Below are positions 53,526-61,174 of a stretch of DNA of 64,000 nucleotides, piece by piece (within the stretch, counting starts at the first letter, position 1; the number at the start of each line of letters is the position of its first letter). The notes under the pieces were generated by a model. That model was not told the DNA's origin, searched no databases, and saw nothing but the letters and a program-made list of their open reading frames with translations. Source of the DNA: DASUPK01 sp963833375 (GTDB lineage: Bacteria; Actinomycetota; Thermoleophilia; Solirubrobacterales; 70-9); NCBI GenBank assembly GCA_963833375.1, contig CAWHXR010000001.1:930001-994000 (forward strand), read 5' to 3'. Position numbers and translations under genes: made by a program.

Positions 53526-53915
53526 CTACTCCCGCAGCCCGGCGGCTTCGAGGGCGTGCTGTTGGTCGTTGTAGTAGCCAAGACGGGCGATCCTGCCCCC
53601 ACGGAACTCGCCGAGCACGGCATCGTCTCGGATGAGTTCGATGCCGCTGCCCTTGCCCGTCACGATCATCCGGAACAGCGCAAGAACCTTGTCGTCGCCC
53701 GCAGGGAGCAGCTCAAGCCCTTCGATCCTCCAGCTATCCCATGCCGCGTCCCAGCGAGCCAACCATTCATTGAAGGAGTCGGCTCCCGTCGATTCGGGAA
53801 TGTCGGTGTCATCGATCTCGACATCGGCATCGAGCTCGGCGAGCGCAGCCTTGTAGTCCCCACGGGCAGTCGCTTCCGTCCATCGCCGCATCGTCTCGAC
53901 GTTCTCCTCCGACAT
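53526..53915 (-). CDS. SnoaL/NTF2-like protein, island copy 9
   Basis: A 129-residue protein: MSEENVETMRRWTEATARGDYKAALAELDADVEIDD, a SFNEWLARWDAAWDSWRIEGLEL region, and the end QHALEAAGLRE. It starts 3 nt after the stop of copy 10 (GAGTAGGCGATG), with the GGAG inside the previous gene's last codons as its ribosome binding site. Confidence 0.83.
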   Translation of the reverse strand: MSEENVETMRRWTEATARGDYKAALAELDADVEIDDTDIPESTGADSFNEWLARWDAAWDSWRIEGLELLPAGDDKVLALFRMIVTGKGSGIELIRDDAVLGEFRGGRIARLGYYNDQQHALEAAGLRE

Positions 53916-53918
53916 CGC

Positions 53919-54326
53919 CTACTCCCGCAGCCCGGCGGCTTCGAGGGCTTCGCCGGGGTCGAGGTAGGACCGCATTCGCCACAGCTTCCCTTCTCGTATC
54001 CGGTACGCCAAGCCGATCTCGTGCTCGACCGGGGCGCCGCTGTGCTTGCCCGTGCCAACAATCCGGAACACGCCAGCGACGCGATCCTCGCCGCCGTCGA
54101 AGACCCGGAAGTCTTCAACCTGCCACTCCTCCCAAGTCTCGTCCATTGCCGCGAAGTAACTCGTCCATGTCTCCGACCCGCGATAGGTAGCCCCCCCGGC
54201 ATCCACCGCCGTCAAAACGGACACGAACTCCAGATCCTCATGGGAAAGCTCCGCGAGCCCTCCCATGTCGCGGCCGTTGAACGCCTCCACAAGTCGCCAC
54301 ACCAGATCCACGTTCTCCTCCGACAT
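53919..54326 (-). CDS. SnoaL/NTF2-like protein, island copy 10
   Basis: A 135-residue protein: MSEENVDLVWRLVEAFNGRDMGG, TYRGSETWTSYFAAMDETWEEW, and the end GEALEAAGLRE. It has a complete promoter block (54327-54397) with P1 and P2, and drives copy 9 in a two-gene chain. Confidence 0.83.
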   Translation of the reverse strand: MSEENVDLVWRLVEAFNGRDMGGLAELSHEDLEFVSVLTAVDAGGATYRGSETWTSYFAAMDETWEEWQVEDFRVFDGGEDRVAGVFRIVGTGKHSGAPVEHEIGLAYRIREGKLWRMRSYLDPGEALEAAGLRE

Positions 54327-54416
54327 CGCCCACGCAGTATCTCTCGAACGGAGTGCCGCTTTCCATGCAAAACGGATAGCCGCTTCTCGTCCAAAGCGGT
54401 CCTTTTCGCCGGTCCA

Positions 54417-54845
54417 CTACGACGGGGCGTGGACGGCCTCCAGTGCCGCAGCCTTGGACTCGAACACATCGACGCGTACGACCTTCTCCTCGCGCATGGT
54501 GAAGACTTGGGCGAAGGCGAACTCGACCTCGATTCCGGTATGGCGGGCGTGCCCACCCATCCGATACGGGACGACAACTCGGTCGCCGACCTCGATGAAC
54601 TCCTCGGGCCGGATCCACATATCGCTGAAGGCCTCCATCTGGTTGGCGAGGAAGTTCAAGACGCCTTCATATCCCCGATGAGGCCTCTGCTCGCTGTCTG
54701 GGAGCACACCCGCGGGCTGCAACACCACGTCTGGGTCAAAGTTCTCTTCCAGGAAGGGGCGAAGGTCGTTCACGTCACCGCTGCGGTACGCGGCGTTGAT
54801 CGCCTCATAGCCACGACGAAAGGCCTCGATGTCGTGATTGGGCAT
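54417..54845 (-). CDS. SnoaL/NTF2-like protein, island copy 11 (divergent)
   Basis: A 142-residue protein with a diverged start (MPNHDIEAFRRGYEAINAAYRSGD) and end (KAAALEAVHAPS). The core (HRGYEGVLNFLANQMEAF, IEVGDRVVVPYRMGGHARHTG) is a clear family member. The promoter is related: P1 at 54872, GATACT, then CCGTTGTCC-ATG. It may be an older member. Confidence 0.8.
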   Translation of the reverse strand: MPNHDIEAFRRGYEAINAAYRSGDVNDLRPFLEENFDPDVVLQPAGVLPDSEQRPHRGYEGVLNFLANQMEAFSDMWIRPEEFIEVGDRVVVPYRMGGHARHTGIEVEFAFAQVFTMREEKVVRVDVFESKAAALEAVHAPS

Positions 54846-54887
54846 GGACAACGGAGTATCGCGGGGGTGCCGCTTTCCATGCAAAGC

Positions 54888-55310
54888 AGCACTCTCCGCA
54901 GCGCTCACCCGCGATGCTGCAACCGCGTGCCAGGGGCACTGCCGGAGTCCGGAAGTTGGCGCGCAAGCGCTGCTCCTCTCGAGAAAACGCAACACTGGGG
55001 CCGACCGGGATTGCCCGCTATTGGGCTTGGTCGCCTGACATAGGCACGGAAATCGCCTCAAACAAATGACGTTGGGGCACCCCAGCGTGCATAAAGCCCG
55101 AAATGCGGTCGAGCTACTCGAAACCCCCGCTTTGCATGGAAAGCGACACTTCTCGCGTTAGGTTCCCGCGGGCGTGCTGAAGACAGGGGAGCCGGGTCTG
55201 GCGGGAGGACGGCGGCCCCGCTGCGCCGGATGGTGGAGAATCCGGACAATCGAGACTCCCGAGGTGACGCACCTCAGCTACCGGATCGCAACCACTGACA
55301 GGAGTGCCGC
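54888..55310. other. Gene-free stretch with an inverted P1
   Basis: No gene recognised in 423 nt. GCTTTGCATGGAAAGC at 55128-55143 is P1 in the reverse orientation. The GACAGGAGTGCCGC before 55311 supplies the ribosome binding site of the next gene. Confidence 0.5.
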
Positions 55311-55949
55311 ATGAGCACGCAGGCCGGCAACAAAGTGAATCTCTCGATGTCCGTGTCCGCCGACGGCTTCGTCGCCGGACCCAACCAGGACGAGGACAAT
55401 CCGCTCGGCGTCGGCGGGATCGAGCTGCACAGGTGGCACATCGATGAGGGGCCCAAGAGCGGCGGACACCCCGTCAACAAGCAGGTGATGTCGGAGATGA
55501 TGGACGGGATGGGCGCCTTCATCATGGGGCGGAACATGTACGGCCCGATCCGCGGCGAATGGGGCGACTCGGACTGGAAGGGCTGGTGGGGAGACGATCC
55601 GCCGTACCACGCTCCGACCTACGTCCTCACCCACCACGCCCACGATCCGATCGAGATGGAGGGAGGCACGACCTTCCACTTCGTCACCGAAGGGATCGAG
55701 TCCGCCTACGAGCAGGCGAAGGCGGTCGCCGGAGGCCAGAACATCTCCATCGCCGGCGGCGCCTCATGCGCCCAGCAGGCCCTCAAGGCCGGGCTGGTCG
55801 ACGAGGTCGACCTCCAGGTGTCCCCGGTGATCCTCGGCGCGGGGGAGCGGCTCCTCGACGGCTTCGAGCCGGGAGAGCCGGAGCTCGAGCTAGTGCGCGT
55901 GCTCGAGGCTCCCGGCACGATCCACATCCGCTACGGGGTGGTCAAGTAG
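55311..55949 (+). CDS. Dihydrofolate-reductase-family (RibD C-terminal domain) protein
   Basis: A 212-residue protein: VNLSMSVSADGFVAGPNQDEDNPLG at the start, GAFIMGRNMYGPIRGEW, YVLTHHAHDP, and ISIAGGASCAQQALKAGLVDEVDLQVSPVILGAGERLLDG. This is the RibD_C/DHFR-like group common in actinobacteria, NADPH-dependent reductases of unknown substrate. GACAGGAG precedes the ATG. The end overlaps the next minus-strand gene by 8 nt. Confidence 0.85.
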   Translation: MSTQAGNKVNLSMSVSADGFVAGPNQDEDNPLGVGGIELHRWHIDEGPKSGGHPVNKQVMSEMMDGMGAFIMGRNMYGPIRGEWGDSDWKGWWGDDPPYHAPTYVLTHHAHDPIEMEGGTTFHFVTEGIESAYEQAKAVAGGQNISIAGGASCAQQALKAGLVDEVDLQVSPVILGAGERLLDGFEPGEPELELVRVLEAPGTIHIRYGVVK

Positions 55950-56136
55950 CACGCTCGTCCCACTCAGGAAACAGCGACGGCGAGTTGAGCCACCCTCTGT
56001 ACTCGCGTGTGTCCATCGGTTCGGCCCATAGCTGACGGAAGCGACCGATTCCTCGCACTGCCAGATAGGTCAGCGGCAACAGGATGACCAGCGCAAGTCC
56101 GCGCTCGGTAGCGGAGACAGCGATCAATTGAGCCAC
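55942..56136 (-). CDS. Small membrane-anchored hypothetical protein
   Basis: A 64-residue protein from GTG 56136 with one hydrophobic segment (GLALVILLPLTYLAVRGI) and a polar C-terminal half. No family recognised. It converges on the RibD-like gene. Confidence 0.4.
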   Translation of the reverse strand: MAQLIAVSATERGLALVILLPLTYLAVRGIGRFRQLWAEPMDTREYRGWLNSPSLFPEWDERAT

Positions 56137-56231
56137 GCGTTGGCGAGGCTAACCGCGGGGCTGCCTCGATGCGCCGGTGCGCTCAGAGGCAGGTCGGCAA
56201 ATCGCTGCTTCCATCGAACCGGCGCTTTTCG

Positions 56232-56467
56232 GGAGATGAAAATCACTCCCGGAAGCTGACGTCCGGTCCTGACCCTACGGTCGGCTGACCGGGACAGGGG
56301 CTTCCTGGGAGAACGCAGGCTGGGTAGGCCGGTTCTTGGACGATGGGCTCAGAGCCCGGGCTTTTCAGTGGCCGCCCCTGCGACTTGTCCGGTTGCGCTC
56401 CGAGCGCGAATGCGTCGATGTCGTTTGCCCACCGCTTCTCCCGTTCGTTCAAAGCGAGGAGGAGCAA
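56232..56467 (+). ncRNA. Possible IS110 bridge RNA region
   Basis: 236 nt of non-coding sequence between the left junction and the transposase. It starts with a small stem (GGGAG/CTCCC) and contains several GC-rich inverted repeats. In IS110 elements such as IS621 the left-end non-coding region encodes the bridge RNA that pairs with target and donor DNA. No loop was matched to the P2 target here, so this rests on position alone. Confidence 0.4.
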
Positions 56468-57748
56468 ATGAGAGCAATCGGACTCGACGTCCACCTCGAA
56501 TTCTGCGAGGTGGCGATCGCGGAGAAGGGCGAGGTCCGCTCCACGGGGCGGATCACAACGAAGCCGGAGGAGATCGAGCTCTTCGCCCAGAGCCTCGGTG
56601 CCCGAGACCGGGTGGCGCTCGAGGTGACCGGCAACGCCTGGGAGATCAAGCGAATCATCGAGCCCCACGTCGCCGAGGTCCTCGTCGTCTCGCCCAACGA
56701 CACCGGGATCCGCCAGGCGCGGGCGAAGACCGACCGCCTCGATGCCCGCACCCTGGCGAGGCTTTGCGCCTCGGGGGAGCTCGACGCGGTCTGGATGCCC
56801 AACCGGGCGACGCAGGTGATGCGCCGCCGGCTGCAGCGGCGAAGCCAGCTCGTCTGGGGGCGCTCGAAGGCAAAGAACCAGATCCACGCGACCCTGATGC
56901 GCTGCCTCGTCGGCCGACCGCCGTTTAGTGACCTATTCGGCAAGAGGGGCCGGCGCTGGCTCTCCGAGCTCGCCCTCCCCGAGGAGGAGCGCGAGTCGGT
57001 CGACTCGGCGCTGCGCCAGATCGAGTTCCTCGATTCCGAGATCGAGGCGGTCGAGCGCCTGATCGCGGCGGCTGCGCTCGAGTCGCCCGAGATCAAGCGG
57101 CTGATGAGGGTGCCCGGCGTCAACGTGATCGTCGCCGCGACCTTCATGGCGGCGATCGGCGAGATCCGAAGGTTCGAGAGCCCGCGCAAGCTGACGGGCT
57201 ACCTCGGGCTCGACCCGCGGGTGAAGCAGTCGGGGGCGGCTCCCGCGACCCACGGGCGGATCTCGAAGCAGGGCTCCAGCCCTGCCCGCCACGCGCTGGT
57301 CGAGGCGAGCTGGTCGGTCGTGCGCCAGCCGGGACCGATCCACGCCTTCTACCAACGCATCCGCGTCCGCCGTGGGCACCAGGTCGCGATCGTCGCCGCC
57401 GCGCGCAAGCTCGCCTGCCTGTTCTGGTGCCTGCTCATCCGCGGCGAGGACTACGCCTACGGCCAGCCGTCGCTGACCCAGAAGAAGCTCCGGCTGCTCG
57501 AGATCCGCGCCGGCGCCAAGACGCACAAGGGCATCCCGACCGGAACCTGGGCGACGAGGCAGAGGATGCGCGAGGCAGAGCGCGAGCTGGCGGCGCAGGC
57601 CGAGGCCGCCTACCGGCGCACGGTCGCCGACTGGCAGCGAACCGAGGCGAAAAGAAAGGGCGCCGGCGCGACACCGGGGCGCGCATCTCGTGGGCCGTCA
57701 AGCGGCCAAGCAGCGCGGCAAGTCCAAGCCCCTGGGCCTGCTCTTTAG
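56468..57748 (+). CDS. IS110-family transposase (recombinase)
   Basis: A 426-residue protein. The N-terminal DEDD domain has IGLDVHLEFCEVAI (first Asp), LEVTGNAWEI (Glu) and KTDRLDARTLARL (two Asp). The C-terminal transposase_20 domain has MRVPGVNVIVAATFMAAIGEIRRF, then LTGYLGLDPRVKQSG and RISKQGSSPARHAL with the likely catalytic serine. A long basic tail extends past the usual end. GGAGGAG lies 5 nt before the ATG. Confidence 0.92.
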   Translation: MRAIGLDVHLEFCEVAIAEKGEVRSTGRITTKPEEIELFAQSLGARDRVALEVTGNAWEIKRIIEPHVAEVLVVSPNDTGIRQARAKTDRLDARTLARLCASGELDAVWMPNRATQVMRRRLQRRSQLVWGRSKAKNQIHATLMRCLVGRPPFSDLFGKRGRRWLSELALPEEERESVDSALRQIEFLDSEIEAVERLIAAAALESPEIKRLMRVPGVNVIVAATFMAAIGEIRRFESPRKLTGYLGLDPRVKQSGAAPATHGRISKQGSSPARHALVEASWSVVRQPGPIHAFYQRIRVRRGHQVAIVAAARKLACLFWCLLIRGEDYAYGQPSLTQKKLRLLEIRAGAKTHKGIPTGTWATRQRMREAERELAAQAEAAYRRTVADWQRTEAKRKGAGATPGRASRGPSSGQAARQVQAPGPAL

Positions 57749-57852
57749 CTCGTCGTCAGAACCGGCGCCCGAACCGAACTCTCCCAAATTGGAGGTGCTG
57801 CGTCCAGAAAGGACTTGACTTTCATGCGTCGTCCAAAGCGGTAGCCCCGCAG

Positions 57853-58266
57853 CTACTCCCGCAGCCCGGCGGCTTCGAGGGCCTCGGCACGAGACCAGAA
57901 GATCTCTGTGCGGACCACCTTTCTCTCCCGCACCGTGACGACGGCGGCCAGTCGCTGCTCGGTCGCCGCGCCGCTCTGCCTGCCTCGGATGGTGGTCAGC
58001 AACACCGCCAGCACCCGCTGGTGATCGATCTCCGTGACCTCTTCCAGCATCATCTCCCACTCGATGGTCTCCGCCACGCTGGTCTGCCATTCGCGCCAGC
58101 CCTGCGCTCCCCGGTGACTTCCACTTCCTCCGAACCCCCTCTCGAGGGCGGAGAGGTATTCGTGGTCTGGATGGAAGAGGGCGTTCATCGCTTCGTAGTC
58201 GGGTTTTGGCCTGCGGAGCACGGCCTCAATAGCCGCCTGGGCAATCTCCACGTTCTCCCCCGACAT
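57853..58266 (-). CDS. SnoaL/NTF2-like protein, island copy 12
   Basis: A 137-residue protein: MSGENVEIAQAAIEAVLRR, MNALFHPDHEYLSALERG, AQGWREWQTSVAETIEWEMM, and the end AEALEAAGLRE. It starts 3 nt after copy 13 stops (TAG-GCG-ATG). The IS110 element and a P2 half lie just downstream. Confidence 0.82.
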   Translation of the reverse strand: MSGENVEIAQAAIEAVLRRPKPDYEAMNALFHPDHEYLSALERGFGGSGSHRGAQGWREWQTSVAETIEWEMMLEEVTEIDHQRVLAVLLTTIRGRQSGAATEQRLAAVVTVRERKVVRTEIFWSRAEALEAAGLRE

Positions 58267-58269
58267 CGC

Positions 58270-58370
58270 CTACTCCTGAAGCCCGGCGGCTTCGAGGGCG
58301 TCGTCCCAATGATCGAAGTAGCGCATGCGGAGGGCCATTCCGTCCTGGAGCGTCCAGACCTGACCGGTTG
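58270..58370 (-). CDS. SnoaL/NTF2-like protein, island copy 13, cut at the junction
   Basis: Only the last 33 or so codons remain: TGQVWTLQDGMALRMRYFDHWDDALEAAGLQE. The rest is lost at the composition break near 58370. It is the upstream gene of the chain with copy 12. Confidence 0.7.
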
Positions 58371-58378
58371 TTTATGTT
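58363..58378. other. Junction between high-GC and low-GC sequence
   Basis: Left of here the DNA is GC-rich and actinobacterial; right of here it is AT-rich with different codon use to the end of the window. A SnoaL gene and an amidohydrolase gene are both cut at this point. No transposon, tRNA or repeat marks the join. Confidence 0.8.
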
Positions 58379-58390
58379 CATCTACTTCGT

Positions 58391-58981
58391 TCAGCATACG
58401 TGTTGCTGATTATTACCAGCACGGCTACCGATAAGTTTTATGAAATCAGCTCCTTCTGCATGCTGTTTTCGGATTGCCTTGATCAGGTCTCCCTGGCTGT
58501 CACATTCCCAGGCCATATCGACACCATATTCCGTTCCATGGCCATTTGTAACCGTTATGAGTTTCCCACAAGCGATGAGACGGGGCAAGGGTAGCCAATC
58601 TTCATTGGCAGCCTGGCGTAATGCCCAAACCGGACTGTTTTCCGATCCTACATCTCGAACAGTGGTAAAACCAGCCATGAGATGTTTTTGAAGATTCTTT
58701 ATAGCCAGGATTTGTTTTTGTTCTTCCGCGAAGCGAGGCATCGGGGAATTATTTCTAAATTCCTCGCCTGAAGGATATATATGGGTATGGGCATCAAAAA
58801 GACCGGGCAGCACCGTACAGTTCTTATAGGAGACGGCATTATCGCCTGGTTCAGGGAAATAATCTTGTAATGCTCCAAAAGCGGAGATTTTACCATTTTC
58901 AACCCGGATAAATCCATTTTCGATAGGGTTATTTCCTAAACCATCAATAATCCGGACATCGGTGATGATATTTTTTGCCAT
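58391..58981 (-). CDS. Amidohydrolase, truncated at the junction
   Basis: 196 residues of the metal-dependent amidohydrolase fold. After NIITDVRIIDGLGNNPIENG comes VLPGLFDAHTHIYPSGEEF (HxH metal motif) and MAGFTTVRDVGSENSPVWALRQA. The chain stops after EGADFIKLIGSR, where the remaining half (Lys, His, Asp ligands) should follow. So the gene is broken. It is 48 nt downstream of a second amidohydrolase. Confidence 0.8.
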   Translation of the reverse strand: MAKNIITDVRIIDGLGNNPIENGFIRVENGKISAFGALQDYFPEPGDNAVSYKNCTVLPGLFDAHTHIYPSGEEFRNNSPMPRFAEEQKQILAIKNLQKHLMAGFTTVRDVGSENSPVWALRQAANEDWLPLPRLIACGKLITVTNGHGTEYGVDMAWECDSQGDLIKAIRKQHAEGADFIKLIGSRAGNNQQHVC

Positions 58982-59029
58982 TACATTATTTTTCCTTGTT
59001 CTTCTCGACTGAAGAAAACTCAAAAGTCA

Positions 59030-60253
59030 TTATTTTCGACGGTCAACTTTGATCTGGCCTTCTTTAAATACCATAACGATGCGGTTCTGATCCTGTAATA
59101 TGCGAATGTCCTGCAAGGGATTTCCATCGACGACCACCAAGTCAGCCAACTTGCCGACTGAAATTGAGCCGATTTCATTTTCTTTGCCGATGTTTTGAGC
59201 TGCGTACATCGTCCCGGCTACCAGAGCATGCATGGGCGACATTCCACAGGCAACCATCAGCTCGAATTCTCGAGCATTGCCACCATGAAACACACGTGGC
59301 ATGGAGGCATCAGTGCCCAGGGCTATTTTCACACCTTTTTATATGCCTTGGAGACTGCCTGGGTGGTTTCTTCAGCCAACTCCAGGGCTCGTTGTAAAGC
59401 GCCAGGCGGATATGGGAAAAGCTGCTGGTCCACACATTCCTGCAATCCAGCTGAAACTGATAAAGTCGGGAACCATATAGGTTCCATGCTCCAGCATAAG
59501 ATCCATGGCTTCATCATCGAGTGGTGCAGAATGCTCAATGGAATCAACCCCAGCGAGAATCGCATTTTTAATACCAGACACAATTGAATGACCGTGAGCG
59601 GCGACTTTCACTCCTGCTCGATGAGCTTCATCAACCCCTGCTCTGATTTCCTGCACCTGATACGCTTCACGCCCATAGAACGGTTTGGATAAGGCGGGCC
59701 GTGTGGCCATAATTTTGATCAGGTCAGCACCTGCTCTGAGCTGTGAGCGGACGGCTTTTAAAACTTCTTGTTCTCCATCAGCCTCGATGTAACCATCCGG
59801 ACCGAACTGTGTTCCGTGCCCACCCGTAATAGTTATACACTTTCCTGAGGCAAGAATTCGCGGGCCTTCTATTTCGTTTGCAGCTATGCCATCCCGCAAG
59901 GCGAAAATCAATTCATTTGGAGCCATCATATCTCTGACTGTGGTAAAGCCGGCTTCCAGGGTTTTACGAGCATAATTAGTGCTATTTAAAAGGTCCCTTT
60001 GCGATTGGTAAGGAACTGAGTATGGAACTGCTGCTGGATCTGGGTTATACAGAATATGAACATGGCAATCAATGAAACCAGGTAAAAGCGTTTTTCCCCG
60101 CAGGTCGATTTTTTCAATCGTTTCTCCAGGATTATTCCAATCTTGTTCTTTACCGATCCATTTGATTATGGAATCGTCGATCAATACACCCTGGTTATCA
60201 ATAGGATTATTTCCGCTTCCGTCAATGACCCTAACGCCGGTTAAAAAAATCAT
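59030..60253 (-). CDS. Amidohydrolase, prolidase-like (two frameshifts)
   Basis: The N-terminal frame (60253-about 59465) has VRVIDGSGNNPIDNQGVLI, LLPGFIDCHVHILYNP, and HRAGVKVAAHGHS with later metal His. A shift near 59462 leads to PTLSVSAGLQECVDQQLF and ALELAEETTQAVSKAYKK. Another near 59345 leads to VKIALGTDASMPR with the final Asp, ending at 59030. Joined, it is a complete family member (imidazolonepropionase/Xaa-Pro-dipeptidase-like). It neighbours a peptide transporter, so a peptide-derived substrate is reasonable. Confidence 0.8.
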
Positions 60254-60267
60254 AATAACCTCAATAA

Positions 60268-61173
60268 TTAACCTGGTTTTGAACCGCGCCTGCGCCTGGT
60301 GGGATCGAAGAAATCTTTCAGCCCTTCTCCTAATAGATTAAATGATATGACCACCAGCATCAAGGCAAATCCTGGAAATAAGCTGGCCCACCAAGCAGTC
60401 CTGAGGATATCTCTTCCATCGGACATCATATTGCCCCAGCTGGGAGTAGGTGGCTGGACGCCTAACCCAAGGTAGCTTAAGCCACTCTCAGTGAGAATAG
60501 CATATGCGACCATAAGCGTCGCAGTAACAGAAATTACTGAAAGAGTATTGTTTAGGATATGGCGCAGGATAATGCGGGAATTGCTTGCTCCGAGGGCGCG
60601 AGTTGCTTCCACATATTCCATTTCACGAGTAGAAAGGACAACCCCCCGCATAATTCGGGCAGTGGAACCCCATGAGGTAATGCCAAGCATAATGATGATG
60701 GTACTCATTTTTGCCCCGAATAGGGCGGCGATTGTGATCAATAGAAAAAAGGTCGGGAAGGATAAAAACAAGTCTGTGAGCCTCATTAAAACATTGTCAG
60801 CAAACCCTCCAAAATAACCTGAGGCTAAACCAATGCTAACGCCGACGATCATAGATATCGCCATGGAGAGAAAGCCGATTGGCATTGAAACTTGAAAAGC
60901 CATAATAACCCGGCTAAAAATGTCTCTTCCCAACTTGTCGGTGCCCATTAAATATTGGGCACTCGGAGGTTGGAGGCGATCTTTGATCATCTGAGCATCC
61001 GCTTTGTAAGGAGCAATGTAGGAAGCAAAAATGGTTATCCCCAAAAAGATCAAAATTACTACTAATCCGGCAAAAGCTGCCCGGTTTTTAGCAAACTTCC
61101 GCAGGGTAGTTATTAGGTTATTACTCTCTGGCTGTATTAATACAGGGATTTTTGAGACATTCGTTATCGCCAT
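60268..61173 (-). CDS. Oligopeptide ABC transporter permease, DppC type
   Basis: 301 residues with six membrane helices. After the N-terminal helix comes PPSAQYLMGTDKLGRDIFSRVI, the DppC/OppC extension, and later EYVEATRALGASNSRIILRHILNN, the EAA loop that contacts the ATPase. The end GEGLKDFFDPTRRRR is typical. ATG 61173 is one base after the DppB stop, so the genes are coupled. Confidence 0.9.
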   Translation of the reverse strand: MAITNVSKIPVLIQPESNNLITTLRKFAKNRAAFAGLVVILIFLGITIFASYIAPYKADAQMIKDRLQPPSAQYLMGTDKLGRDIFSRVIMAFQVSMPIGFLSMAISMIVGVSIGLASGYFGGFADNVLMRLTDLFLSFPTFFLLITIAALFGAKMSTIIIMLGITSWGSTARIMRGVVLSTREMEYVEATRALGASNSRIILRHILNNTLSVISVTATLMVAYAILTESGLSYLGLGVQPPTPSWGNMMSDGRDILRTAWWASLFPGFALMLVVISFNLLGEGLKDFFDPTRRRRGSKPG

Positions 61174-61174
61174 A

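Larger units (their letters stand above)
56232..57828 (+). mobile_element. IS110-family insertion sequence inside a P2 palindrome
   Basis: The left flank ends GCTTTTCG (56224-56231) after a degenerate P1, and the right flank resumes TCGTCCAAAGC (57829-57839), together one P2 palindrome. The shared TCG at both junctions could be the exchange core. There are no terminal inverted repeats, as usual for IS110. It is the second element in the window inserted at the loop of P2. Confidence 0.7.
29730..57839. repeat. Dispersed palindrome family P1/P2
   Basis: P1 is GCTTTCCATGCAAAGC and P2 is GCTTYTCGTCCAAAGC. P1 copies start at 29730 (inverted), 32632, 33180, 33993, 34535, 35890, 39546, 40029, 41510, 47926, 51226, 54358, 54872 and 55128 (inverted), with degenerate copies near 36995 and 48925. 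P2 copies start at 32657, 33204, 34559, 35150, 38821, 39570, 40053, 47949, 48948, 49409, 49943 and 54382, and two more are split by insertion sequences (37020/38371 and 56224/57829). Where both occur they are 8-11 nt apart. I saw none before 29.7 kb. Confidence 0.8.

Noticed and set aside
29730..57839. The palindromes as a CRISPR array
   Set aside because: Spacing is irregular, whole genes lie between copies, and no cas gene is present.
29730..57839. The SnoaL array as an integron
   Set aside because: No integron integrase and no GTTRRRY/RYYYAAC-type sites. Genes have their own promoters, and several are chained by coding ends.
30886..58370. A diversity-generating retroelement behind the variable SnoaL bodies
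   Set aside because: No reverse transcriptase or template repeat, and the variation covers the whole body rather than adenine positions.
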